In this document: piece after piece, positions 1 to 8,125 of the stretch
Numbering within the stretch: position 1 is the stretch's first letter
How the letters are laid out: every line of letters starts with the position of its first letter
Assembly (NCBI GenBank): GCA_017472255.1
Contig: JAFUQU010000014.1
Coordinates: 421,845-485,844 of the forward strand
Direction of reading: 5' to 3'
Length of the DNA: 64,000 nucleotides
Source of the DNA: Clostridia bacterium
GTDB lineage: Bacteria > Bacillota > Clostridia > Oscillospirales > CAG-272
The notes under the pieces: model-generated
What the model was told of the DNA's origin: nothing
Seen by the model: the letters and a program-made list of their open reading frames with translations, nothing else
Database searches by the model: none
Position numbers and translations under genes: made by a program

Positions 1-1285
1 CTTCGCAAGGACCCTGATTGTCGCTGAGCCAGAAGCTGTCGAAGTCGGGCAGATTGCCCAGGCTCATGCGCTGTCCGCCGGATGCGCAGTTTTCCAGATA
101 AACTTCCGGGTGGCGCTGGCGGAGTCCACGGATGACGCTGTTGTAGCCCTCAAAATAGGTGAGGAAGGAGGACTGATTCTCGTCCAGCTTCATATCCTGG
201 TTGAAATCGAACTTGATGAAGCGGATGCCGTATTTCTCAATCAGACCGCAGATGGTATTCAGAATGTAATCGCAGACCTGCGGATTCGAGAAATCCAGCA
301 GATACTGATTGCGATATACGATGAAGTATTCCGGATGGTCGCGGACGATATCCGAACCGGCGGAGGCGGATTCAATCTCCAGCCACAGACCGAACTGCAT
401 ACCCGCAGCCCGTACCGCGTCGGCAAGCTCGCCCATCCGTCCGCAGAGCGCGCCAGTCATATTTTCGCGCCAGTCGCCACGGCAGCCCGCCCAGTCGCCG
501 CCCTTGCCGAACCATCCCGCGTCGATGACGAAATAGTCTGCGCCCATCTCGGCGGCGGGAGCGATCTGGTTTGCCAGATTGTCGTAGTTGATCATATCGA
601 AGCGGCATAGCCAGGTGTTATAGATCACCGGCAGAGCTTTGCGGGGATAGCGGCGGTTGATGTTGGCGTGCAGCTTCCAGCAGTCAAGGTCGGTGCGATT
701 GCGCACGTTGTAGCAGATTATCTCGGGCAGGGTCAGTTCCTCGCCATCGACCAACGGATAGGAGAAATTATTGTCCGATAGTCCCACTTCCACCTCAACG
801 ACACTGGTTGCGCCGCCGGTCGTTACCCGGGCGGCCTTCATAATCCATGCGCCCTGTGCCAGCAGATGGAACGCGGTGCCGCGTCCCGTCTGGCGATTCC
901 AGAGGACAAGGATGGGGGCGGCGCTGTTGGTGCTGCGGACGCCGGCCACCTCGGCGGCGACGGTGGTGATCAGCGGCTGCCAGCCGCCCTGACTTTCATT
1001 CTCCCAGCCGTTGTACTGGGTGTAAATATCGTATTCGCCGCCGTTGAAGATGAACTTCTGACGGGCGCAGGTCAGCGTCAGCGGCGAATCGGTGACGTTG
1101 CGGATGGTGGTCGTGTGGGTGCAGACGCCGTTTTCGTCCTGCACGACGGCGGTCTGCACATGGCAGGCGTCGGTTTCGATGGCATAGCCGGTATGATCGG
1201 CGGTAACGGCGCCTTTGATTTCGCCGAAGCTGCCCTTGATGTTCCAGAGATTGCGGGCATCGGTGCCCGATGTAATCTTTTTCAT
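1..1285 (-). CDS. Alpha-galactosidase, GH36/clan GH-D type (C-terminus cut by window edge)
   Basis: The visible 428 codons encode a beta-sandwich-like N-terminal region and then a TIM-barrel with GH36 signatures: DAGWF at residues 255-259, KFDFNQD with the presumed nucleophile Asp360, ENCASGGQRM, and LSDN with the presumed acid/base Asp422 right at the window edge. The family hydrolyses terminal alpha-1,6-galactosides of the raffinose or melibiose type. DAGWF comes about 100 residues earlier than in typical ~720-aa GH36 enzymes, so the N-terminal domain is short. The start is the ATG after AAAGGAA. There is no signal peptide, so it is probably cytoplasmic. It has its own promoter, and the upstream phosphatase gene ends in a terminator. 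The family call is firm; the exact substrate is inferred. Confidence 0.9.
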   Translation of the reverse strand, partial: MKKITSGTDARNLWNIKGSFGEIKGAVTADHTGYAIETDACHVQTAVVQDENGVCTHTTTIRNVTDSPLTLTCARQKFIFNGGEYDIYTQYNGWENESQGGWQPLITTVAAEVAGVRSTNSAAPILVLWNRQTGRGTAFHLLAQGAWIMKAARVTTGGATSVVEVEVGLSDNNFSYPLVDGEELTLPEIICYNVRNRTDLDCWKLHANINRRYPRKALPVIYNTWLCRFDMINYDNLANQIAPAAEMGADYFVIDAGWFGKGGDWAGCRGDWRENMTGALCGRMGELADAVRAAGMQFGLWLEIESASAGSDIVRDHPEYFIVYRNQYLLDFSNPQVCDYILNTICGLIEKYGIRFIKFDFNQDMKLDENQSSFLTYFEGYNSVIRGLRQRHPEVYLENCASGGQRMSLGNLPDFDSFWLSDNQGPCE

Positions 1286-1334
1286 GATGCGTTCCTTTCT
1301 TATATTGACGTGTGCGGAAGATTGTGTTATAATC

Positions 1335-1362
1335 ATTATACCATGATATGGTCAAAAATCAA
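1335..1362 (-). promoter_or_regulatory. Sigma-A-like promoter for the alpha-galactosidase gene
   Basis: On the minus strand TTGATT (1362-1357) and TATAAT (1340-1335) are separated by 16 bp, about 45 bp upstream of the start codon. Confidence 0.55.
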
Positions 1363-1464
1363 GAGGAAAATTGTTTTCGCATCAGCAAAATTGTTTGGGA
1401 GGAACGAAGCCGTAGGTCTATCCGGAAGATGGGATAGACTGCACGGTCTGGTGTCGATATCAAT

Positions 1465-1501
1465 AATACAACGCCTCCCGGATAACGAGAGGCGTTGTAT
1501 T
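1465..1501 (-). terminator. Hairpin terminator after the PHP phosphatase gene
   Basis: A perfect 13-bp inverted repeat (1465-1477 with 1489-1501, 11-nt loop) starts just beyond the minus-strand stop codon. The following U-tract is broken (TATTATT), so termination may be partial. Confidence 0.65.
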
Positions 1502-1503
1502 TA

Positions 1504-2289
1504 TCAGCGCTTGATGGGATTTTCGGGGAAGGGGAGGGTTTCCAGCGGCGTAAAGCCGAAGCGCGCGGCGAATTCCTCCGCCTTTTTCAGCGTGTCGGGG
1601 TTTGCCACCGCATCCACCTGATGAGCGTCGCAGCCGAAGATGACGGGATTTCCCACTTCGGCGACGATCTGATTGAACCGTTCGCTGGGATAGTGGCGGT
1701 TGTCGCGAAGTCCCAGAAAGTTGATTTCCAGCGGAATACCGATTTTCTTCGCGCCTTCAGCCAGACGGCGGTACTCCTTTTCCCAGATGTCGGGGTCGCC
1801 GGTATAACGGCAGAGATCGGGGTGCGCCATATAGAGGAAGCGCCCGGTGGCGGCTGCTTCCAGCAGCTGATCCACATATTTTGTAAGGCAGTCAGCACGA
1901 TCCTTGATATGGCTGGAATGGAAATGAGTATCATACTCGTTATCCACAAAATGTTGACCGAGAATCATGTATTCGATGGGGTAGTCGGACAGGAATTCCA
2001 TCAGCCTATTGAACAGTGCGGGATAATACTCGACCTCCAGACCGATGTGGATTTCGATGTCGTTTTTATATTCGTCCCGCAGATCAGAGAGGGTGCGGAC
2101 ATAATCCTCCAGCTGTTCGGGATGCATACGAAAGTCGGAATAATATTCGTCGGTGGGGAAGATCATGGGGGTATGGTCGGAAAAGCCGAGTATTTTCAGC
2201 CCTCGGGCAATGGCGGTTTCGATGTATTCGCGTTCGGTGCCGGTTGCGTGATGGCAGCGGTGTGTGTGGGAGTGATAGTTTGCAATCAT
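1504..2289 (-). CDS. PHP-domain phosphatase, HisJ (histidinol-phosphatase) family
   Basis: A 261-aa protein with the N-terminal PHP metal-binding motif HSHTHRCHHATG (residues 6-17), then GFSDHTP, and a late GCDAHQ motif, the usual layout of HisJ/HisK-type histidinol-phosphatases (about 260-270 aa). That family removes phosphate from L-histidinol phosphate in histidine synthesis using a cluster of two or three metals. No other his gene is near, so another phosphoester substrate is possible. The start ATG follows a weak GAGG site. It is a single-gene unit with its own promoter and terminator. Confidence 0.8.
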   Translation of the reverse strand: MIANYHSHTHRCHHATGTEREYIETAIARGLKILGFSDHTPMIFPTDEYYSDFRMHPEQLEDYVRTLSDLRDEYKNDIEIHIGLEVEYYPALFNRLMEFLSDYPIEYMILGQHFVDNEYDTHFHSSHIKDRADCLTKYVDQLLEAAATGRFLYMAHPDLCRYTGDPDIWEKEYRRLAEGAKKIGIPLEINFLGLRDNRHYPSERFNQIVAEVGNPVIFGCDAHQVDAVANPDTLKKAEEFAARFGFTPLETLPFPENPIKR

Positions 2290-2325
2290 TTATATGCCTC
2301 GATTTCAGGAATAATAGATACCATA

Positions 2326-2354
2326 ATTATAGCACCGAACGGTAAAAAAATCAA
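2326..2354 (-). promoter_or_regulatory. Sigma-A-like promoter for the PHP phosphatase gene
   Basis: TTGATT (2354-2349) and TATAAT (2331-2326) on the minus strand are separated by 17 bp, about 40 bp before the ATG. Confidence 0.5.
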
Positions 2355-2438
2355 TTCGCAAAAAACGCAGAAATCGCCAATAAATTCGATGCCAAACGGG
2401 ACATAGTTCATGAAAGCTGATATTTCAGGAGGACGAAT

Positions 2439-2948
2439 ATGTATGACAGAGAGTTGAATGAATTGCTTTGCCGGATTGCAGCCGGGGACGGTGCGGCGCT
2501 GGAAACGCTGTACCGGGAGATGAAAACGCCGCTTTTCACCGTCATTTACCGCATCGTCGGTGAGCGGACCCTGGCGGAAGATACCTTGCAGGAGCTGTTT
2601 GTGCAGCTCTGGCGAAGCTGTCCCGCGCCTCAAAAGCCGCGCGCTTACCTTTTTGCCATGGCGCGGAATCTGGCAATTGACGCCTTGCGGGAGAAGGGAG
2701 ATGTGGATGCCTTTGATGAGGCGAGCGAACCTGCCGCCGCTGAGGATGCGGTGGAGAAGCTCGATCTTGATGCGGCGCTGGCACGTCTGACATCGGAGGA
2801 GCGGCAGATTGTGCTGCTGCATATCCACGGAGGGCTGAGATTCCGGGAGGTGGCTGCGATTGTGAAGGAGCCATTGGGAACGGTGCTGTGGCGGTATCGG
2901 CGGGCGCTGGGACAAATGCGCGATTATCTGAACGGAGGAATGAAATGA
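2439..2948 (+). CDS. ECF-type sigma-70 family RNA polymerase sigma factor
   Basis: A 169-aa protein with sigma region 2 (residues about 20-75, with AEDTLQELFVQLW and the AMARNLAIDALR helix) and sigma region 4 (about 108-160, with a helix-turn-helix around REVAAIVKEPLGTVLWRYRRAL). It has the two-domain length of group 4 sigma factors that redirect RNA polymerase to a small regulon. An AGGAGG site precedes the ATG. The stop codon overlaps the ATG of the next gene (ATGA), so the two are translationally coupled; ECF factors are commonly paired with a membrane anti-sigma factor this way. Signal and regulon are unknown. Confidence 0.88.
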   Translation: MYDRELNELLCRIAAGDGAALETLYREMKTPLFTVIYRIVGERTLAEDTLQELFVQLWRSCPAPQKPRAYLFAMARNLAIDALREKGDVDAFDEASEPAAAEDAVEKLDLDAALARLTSEERQIVLLHIHGGLRFREVAAIVKEPLGTVLWRYRRALGQMRDYLNGGMK

Positions 2949-3667
2949 AACGGATTGTTGTTTTGCTGCTGACGGTGGTACTGTTTGCCATGCCGCTGGC
3001 GGCAGCCGAGTTTGAGACGGGATGGGATTTGAAGGCCTATTGGGACGAGCAGGAGGACGAGTACAACGTCAGCCCCTATCCCGATTATATCGGCGGCTTT
3101 TGGATTGACAACAAGGTGGGGCTGCTGACCGTCGGCGTGATCGGCGACGAGGGGGAAGCGGAGGTGCTTCGGCTGGTGGAGGATGACGGCTCCATTCAGA
3201 TTGTGCGGCAGAAATATTCCTACACGGAGTTAATGTCGATTCGAAATATGCTGGAGGATGTGATGAGAGCGTCGCCCTCGCCTGTTCTGGGAGTTGGCAT
3301 CGATCAGAGCGAGAACTATGTGACAGTCGCGATTGATGTTGCCTTTGAGGGCGCGTTCGAATTTGTCCGGGATCTGAAAAAGGCGTATGGCGACAGGATT
3401 TATTACGAGCCCACTGTGGGAATCTGGTATACCGCAGAGCAGTCGAAGCGGGCGGCAGAAGCTGTACCCTTTGCGGTGTGGGTCATGCTGGTTTGCGTTC
3501 TGCTGGGCGTGACCGCTCTTCTCCTGCGCCGCCGCAGATTGGCGGCAACAACCGCCGGAACAACGATGGCGATCACTTCCCGGCAGCTGGAATCGGCGCT
3601 GCGGGAGGATACCGTGGAGCCTTCCGGCGAAGTGTGGGAGAAAATCCGTCGTTCAACCGGCTGTTGA
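2945..3667 (+). CDS. Secreted/membrane protein coupled to the ECF sigma factor
   Basis: A 240-aa protein with a signal peptide (residues 1-20), an extracytoplasmic region of about 155 residues, one membrane helix near residue 180 and an Arg-rich stop-transfer sequence (LLLRRRRL) followed by about 45 cytoplasmic residues. The start ATG overlaps the sigma-factor stop codon; an upstream in-frame extension has no ribosome site. No recognised anti-sigma motif (such as a zinc HxxxCxxC) is present. By context it may be a membrane partner of the sigma factor, but the soluble domain matches nothing I recognise. Confidence 0.7.
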   Translation: MKRIVVLLLTVVLFAMPLAAAEFETGWDLKAYWDEQEDEYNVSPYPDYIGGFWIDNKVGLLTVGVIGDEGEAEVLRLVEDDGSIQIVRQKYSYTELMSIRNMLEDVMRASPSPVLGVGIDQSENYVTVAIDVAFEGAFEFVRDLKKAYGDRIYYEPTVGIWYTAEQSKRAAEAVPFAVWVMLVCVLLGVTALLLRRRRLAATTAGTTMAITSRQLESALREDTVEPSGEVWEKIRRSTGC

Positions 3668-3729
3668 GCAAGCGGACGCGGACGGCAGTTCTCAGGCTGC
3701 GTATGGACGATACAGGATTGAATGAAAAA

Positions 3730-3759
3730 GGGGATGTTACGCCAAGGTGTAACATCCCC
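3730..3759 (-). terminator. Rho-independent terminator for the GH106-like gene
   Basis: An 11-bp stem (3730-3740 with 3749-3759, 8-nt loop) is followed on the minus strand by CTTTTTC. It may also stop the convergent sigma-factor unit, although the plus-strand U-tract is poor. Confidence 0.85.
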
Positions 3760-3768
3760 CATAACTGT

Positions 3769-6700
3769 TTATTCGTACATTTCCACAACGGGGCTTGTGA
3801 GAATACCCATATCGCGCAGTCTGTACTCATAGCACCAGGAGTCTCCGCCGGTGCGCCAGATGCCGGGGCCTGCCCAATTGTCATAACGATTGGTATTATG
3901 CAGAGCGCCGAAGGCGTTGAAGCGGGTTCCGAACAGCGTGTAGGTGATCGTATGCTTGCCGGCGGCAACGCGGCCCAGATTCAGACGGCAGGGATTGAAG
4001 GCGATAACGCCCTTATCTTCACCGTCCAGTGCAACACGGATCAGCGCGCCTCTGTACTCGGTGGCCTTGACGACCAGCTCGCAGTCGCCTGTCTCGATCT
4101 CCTGCGTGTAGGAGATGTTGCCGGTGTAGAAGGGCAGATTCTGTGCGGTAACGGTGGAGAAGCCCAGCTTTTCGGGCAGTGCGCAGATGGTCTTCGCACA
4201 GCCTGCGACCTTCACGCCGAAGTCACCCAGCAGATAGCACCATTCGATCTTGGTGCGGATGCCGATGGGCGAACGTACCAGCAGCGTGTTTGTGCCCTTG
4301 ACAATCTTCGGCAGCGCGAGTTTCTGGATAGATTCGTCCACGAAGTAGCCGTGAATCGTTTTGTCAGCGGGAACGCCGTTGAGGATAACCTCGCAGAGCG
4401 GCGCGTTTTCGATGGCCAGATAAGCGCCCTCGTATTCGATCTCTGATTCAAAGGTTATGCGCAGATCAACGGTGTGCGACAACACTTCCGGCGGCTCAAC
4501 CCAGGGCTGTGCGCCGTTGTATGCGGGGAGACCGGCAATCTTGGCGGCGGCGTTGTTCAGGCGAAGGATTTCCTCCTCGGCGCGCCATTCGCCGTCGGCG
4601 GTAAGCGCCGGGCTGTCCACACGGTACTCGGCGGAATCCAGCAGCAATGCGTTCGGCTCGGACAGCGTGTAGGAAACGGGCTTGCGGCAGAAGATGCTGC
4701 CGATCTGTTTCTTTGCGGGAGCGGCTTCGCCCTGAACCGACGGGTCGTAGGGCAGTAGCTTCAGCAGAAGGCTGTCGTGGGCGTGCATATCACGGCGGAT
4801 AATCGTCTTGCCGTTTTCCACGGTGTAGACGGGAACATAGGTCTTGCCCGAGAGGGTATCGTAAACCACCGGCGTATATTCGCCTGTGATCTTGATGGTG
4901 ATGGCGTCGGGTGTGTAGTAACGTCCGCGGCCGGAGGTGGCGTGCTTGCCATGGCAGATAAAGAGCCAATCGCCGTCGTTATCGCGGCGGTAGTTGTAGA
5001 TGTATTCCCCGGTCAGGTTGCCGCTGGCGTTGCGCATTTCCACGCGGCGGAAGTCTTCCAGCGCGTTCACGATGGAGTCGCGGTCGAAGCTGACACGCTG
5101 GGCGTCGCTGTACAGCGCCTGTGCGCCGTCCGAAGGAACAGCGTCCACCAGCGTCGGGCAGCCGCCCATGAAGATAACCGTACCGCCTGCGGCGCGGAAT
5201 TTCTTCAGCACCTCGATGGTGGAGGAACGGATGGTTTCCAAAGCGGGAACAACCACGACTTTGTACTTCATCTTACCGACGGTCAGCGCCTTGTCGTCCA
5301 CGCCGCCGAACTGGTCAGGCAGTAGGCTTTCGCTGATGAAGTCGAAGTCCAGACCGGCGAAAAGCAGCCAGTTGATCACATTGTTGAAGTTGCCTTCCAG
5401 CTGGGAGCGGATGCTGCCGGTGTTCTCGGAAGGACCCCAGTGCAGCCAGTAGCTCTCCACAGGGTGAATCACGGCGATGTCCACCATCGGTACGCCGCGG
5501 GTTAGAGCGGTGTTCAGACGGGCAAAGTGATTCTCGATGTAGGGATATTCCTTGTACCACGGGGACTGATAGAAGATCGACGCGGGATAGTCGCGCTTGG
5601 CTTCGCCGTACATGGACATCCAGGACAGATGGGGCACGCGGACGGTAACGCCCAGTGCCGCCTGCCAGTCGCCCTGATGCTTGTGACCGCGGAAGTCGAA
5701 ATCCCAGTCGGTAACACCGTACAGCTCGGACAGCATACCCTCGCGTCCGTACTGATGGACGGCGGACTGCGCCTGCTTGGCGGTGGAGTATTCGTGGGAG
5801 TCGCAGAGCATATCGATGCCGGGAATCTGGAACTTGCGGTAGGAGCGCATAGCCTCGCCCAGCATCATGGTCTGGCTGCCCAGGCTGGCTTCCGCCATCA
5901 TGTGACCGGTCATGGAGATGCCGTTCTTATCGCACCAGTCGCCGCAATTGTCGGCGAAGGCTTCGGTGAACAGCTGGCATACGAAGTCATGGTAGTAGTA
6001 ACGCGGCTGAGAGATTTTACCGCCCTCCAGCTCCCAGAACAGTTCGGGGAGGGTGTCGGCGATCTTCGCGCCGTAACGCTTTTCATATAGCTCGTCCATG
6101 TCGGGTGTCCAGGGGAGAATCACGTCATTCTGCGCCTTGGCGAAAGCGAAGGTTCCCTTGGCGGTAAACTGAGGCTCGTCGGTGAAGATGGCGGGCACCA
6201 CGCCGTCGAAATCCTCGCCTACCGTTTCCTTATAGCGCTCGTGGGTGGTCTCGATGAACTTGTTAATGGCGCTCTTGGAGAGGGTGTCCACATAGGTCTG
6301 GTTGTTGTACCAGCCGGAGGGGGTGTTTGTCATGCAGTAGGTGAACCACTTGGTTCCCTCGGCCTCGGCGTCGGGAGCGATGATCTTGTAGGATACCAGC
6401 TCGCCCGCGTCGTTCTGTACCACGTCATAGACGTGATAGAGATAGGGTTTGCCTTCTTCGATGGCCTGCTCCTTTGTGGGCAGGGTGGAAACGATGTCGT
6501 TGCGGGTCATGCGCAGAATGCGCGCGCGGTATTTTGGGGTTTTTGTGACCAGACCGCCTGCGGCGCCGGAGGGCCAGCGGTCCTCGTCGTACAGCCATGC
6601 GAGGGTGTGGGTCTTCTTGGCTTCCTCAGCGCAGACCTTGATCAGGCTCATGAATTCGTCGGACAGGTAGGGAACGTCCATACCGGTGCGCGAGTGGATG

Positions 6701-6867
6701 TGGTAGCCGCCGAAGCCCATCTCCTTGAGATAGCCGATCTGTTTTTTGATCAGCTCGGGCGTGACCTTGCAGTTCCACGCCCAGAAGGGAGCGCCGCGGT
6801 ATTCCTCGGTGGGATTAGCGAACAGCTCGGGGGAGAGGCTGGGGGCTGAATTCTTCTTGTAAAGCAT
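3769..6867 (-). CDS. Large glycoside hydrolase, GH106 (alpha-L-rhamnosidase)-like
   Basis: A 1032-aa protein with no signal peptide. Residues 1-650 form a TIM-barrel-like catalytic region with PFWAWN, MGFGGYHIHSRTGM, LYDEDRWPSG, IFTDEP and MTGHMMAE; the C-terminal ~350 residues look like beta-sandwich domains. The layout resembles bacterial proteins annotated as GH106-like or uncharacterised glycosyl hydrolases. Removal of alpha-linked rhamnose is the closest known activity, but substrate and catalytic acids cannot be fixed from sequence alone (Glu in YDEDRW and IFTDEP are candidates). The ATG follows AGGAGG, and a strong promoter lies 35 bp upstream. It is monocistronic. With the GH78 gene at 45.5 kb it suggests use of rhamnose-rich glycans. 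Confidence 0.75.
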   Translation of the reverse strand: MLYKKNSAPSLSPELFANPTEEYRGAPFWAWNCKVTPELIKKQIGYLKEMGFGGYHIHSRTGMDVPYLSDEFMSLIKVCAEEAKKTHTLAWLYDEDRWPSGAAGGLVTKTPKYRARILRMTRNDIVSTLPTKEQAIEEGKPYLYHVYDVVQNDAGELVSYKIIAPDAEAEGTKWFTYCMTNTPSGWYNNQTYVDTLSKSAINKFIETTHERYKETVGEDFDGVVPAIFTDEPQFTAKGTFAFAKAQNDVILPWTPDMDELYEKRYGAKIADTLPELFWELEGGKISQPRYYYHDFVCQLFTEAFADNCGDWCDKNGISMTGHMMAEASLGSQTMMLGEAMRSYRKFQIPGIDMLCDSHEYSTAKQAQSAVHQYGREGMLSELYGVTDWDFDFRGHKHQGDWQAALGVTVRVPHLSWMSMYGEAKRDYPASIFYQSPWYKEYPYIENHFARLNTALTRGVPMVDIAVIHPVESYWLHWGPSENTGSIRSQLEGNFNNVINWLLFAGLDFDFISESLLPDQFGGVDDKALTVGKMKYKVVVVPALETIRSSTIEVLKKFRAAGGTVIFMGGCPTLVDAVPSDGAQALYSDAQRVSFDRDSIVNALEDFRRVEMRNASGNLTGEYIYNYRRDNDGDWLFICHGKHATSGRGRYYTPDAITIKITGEYTPVVYDTLSGKTYVPVYTVENGKTIIRRDMHAHDSLLLKLLPYDPSVQGEAAPAKKQIGSIFCRKPVSYTLSEPNALLLDSAEYRVDSPALTADGEWRAEEEILRLNNAAAKIAGLPAYNGAQPWVEPPEVLSHTVDLRITFESEIEYEGAYLAIENAPLCEVILNGVPADKTIHGYFVDESIQKLALPKIVKGTNTLLVRSPIGIRTKIEWCYLLGDFGVKVAGCAKTICALPEKLGFSTVTAQNLPFYTGNISYTQEIETGDCELVVKATEYRGALIRVALDGEDKGVIAFNPCRLNLGRVAAGKHTITYTLFGTRFNAFGALHNTNRYDNWAGPGIWRTGGDSWCYEYRLRDMGILTSPVVEMYE

Positions 6868-6902
6868 AATAACCTCCTGTGTATTTTATGTTTACTGAGA
6901 AA

Positions 6903-6931
6903 ATTATACCGTATCTATGCGCCTTTGTCAA
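6903..6931 (-). promoter_or_regulatory. Consensus sigma-A promoter for the GH106-like gene
   Basis: On the minus strand a perfect TTGACA (6931-6926) and TATAAT (6908-6903) are separated by 17 bp. Confidence 0.85.
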
Positions 6932-7008
6932 GCGAAAGGCACATATTTTATGCGGAAATCCGCAAATGAGGGACGGAAAAAGTCAAATTCAAAATTTTGC
7001 GAAATCTC

Positions 7009-7037
7009 TTGACAAATCCGCTGCGATATGCTATAAT
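7009..7037 (+). promoter_or_regulatory. Consensus sigma-A promoter for the REFAH-motif gene
   Basis: A perfect TTGACA and TATAAT with a 17-bp spacer. Initiation near 7044 gives a leader of about 116 nt that contains a terminator-like hairpin. Confidence 0.85.
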
Positions 7038-7075
7038 ATCTATCCCGTCAAAACGGCGGCGAGATGAATATTCAG

Positions 7076-7123
7076 AAACCTTTATTCTGACAGAGCGTTC
7101 TGTCGGAATAGAGGTTTTGTTTT
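7076..7123 (+). terminator. Leader terminator/attenuator hairpin before the REFAH-motif gene
   Basis: A continuous 19-bp stem (7076-7094 with 7099-7117, two G-U pairs, GCGT loop) runs into TTTTGTTTT. It lies between a consensus promoter and the start codon at 7160, where a Rho-independent terminator would end transcription before the gene unless antitermination occurs. Confidence 0.75.
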
Positions 7124-7159
7124 CTCTCGGAAAATTTCATTTATTATCAGGAGGTTCAT

Positions 7160-8050
7160 ATGAACATCAGCATTTACGACGAGAGCTGCGAATTTGTACG
7201 GGAAATGGTCGAAGATATAGCGGAACGCTTTCTGAACCGGCTTCATCATCGGGCGGTGTTTGCGGGAAAGCTCAGCGTGCTGACGGTTGGCATCCTCGCA
7301 CGAACCTGCCTGCCGACCACCACCGGCAGCACAACACTGATCCGGGAGGAACCGATGGTGCGGATTCAGACCACGTTCATGATTGGCAGCAGCGAAAGCC
7401 GCCGCCACCTTGCGTATGTCATTGCCCGAGAGTTTGCCCATGTGCTGTTTATCTCGGCGGAGGATTCGCTGGGACTGCGCGGACGAGGCGGCGACGGCTG
7501 CTTCACCGGTGAATCCTGCTTCCATCGAAGTGTATGCTGTGACGATAGGGGCTATGGCGGCGGTATGGAAGCCTCCGCTGCCGAACTGCTGGCGCGATGG
7601 ATTATCAGCGATACCGATTATGAGGATGAATCAGAGGCTTATGCGCGGGAGCTTGCCGAAGACAGCGATACGACCCGGCTGACTCGGTTTGCGTCACTGT
7701 TTGCGTCTGCCTACGGTGAGCCGCTGGAAGGGGCGCGGTACATTGACGAATATTTTATCAGCGAATGCGATACGGCGGAGGATGATTGTCTGGAAGCGGA
7801 TTATTGCGTCACTGTGATACGCAATCGTTTCTGGAACAGCGTGGCGGCGGGAGCGTTCAGCCACATGGTGGACGATTACGATGAGCTGATGGGGGAGGAT
7901 GCGTATCGCGAGCTGTGCGAGAATATGGACTATTTTCTGGAATATCACTATGAAGATAACGAGAAGGGCGATATGGCGATGGATGCATGGCGGTGCGCGG
8001 ATACGGCGCTGACTGAATTTCTGGAGCAGGTATGTGTTCAGGAAGAATAA
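7160..8050 (+). CDS. ImmA/IrrE-like protein with degenerate metallopeptidase motif (REFAH)
   Basis: A 296-aa acidic protein. Residues 86-98 (YVIAREFAHVLFI) look like the HExxH helix of ImmA/IrrE-type gluzincins, but the first zinc-binding His is Arg90, giving R-E-F-A-H. The second helix, EASAAELLARWII (137-149), fits the downstream Glu-bearing 'E..A..FAAELL' segment of that family. A Cys-rich stretch (CFHRSVCC, 120-127) sits between them. The C-terminal half is acidic and matches nothing I know. If the assignment is right, the protein is probably a non-catalytic member. An AGGAGG site precedes the ATG; expression seems gated by the leader hairpin. Confidence 0.55.
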   Translation: MNISIYDESCEFVREMVEDIAERFLNRLHHRAVFAGKLSVLTVGILARTCLPTTTGSTTLIREEPMVRIQTTFMIGSSESRRHLAYVIAREFAHVLFISAEDSLGLRGRGGDGCFTGESCFHRSVCCDDRGYGGGMEASAAELLARWIISDTDYEDESEAYARELAEDSDTTRLTRFASLFASAYGEPLEGARYIDEYFISECDTAEDDCLEADYCVTVIRNRFWNSVAAGAFSHMVDDYDELMGEDAYRELCENMDYFLEYHYEDNEKGDMAMDAWRCADTALTEFLEQVCVQEE

Positions 8051-8061
8051 TTGCCGGTGCA

Positions 8062-8090
8062 TTGACAAGCAGAGAAAAATATGGTATAAT
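8062..8090 (+). promoter_or_regulatory. Consensus sigma-A promoter for the TPR-LRR gene
   Basis: A perfect TTGACA and TATAAT with a 17-bp spacer, 35 bp before the start codon. Confidence 0.85.
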
Positions 8091-8125
8091 CATTACGGTA
8101 TAATTTCCTATGACAGGTGAATGAC

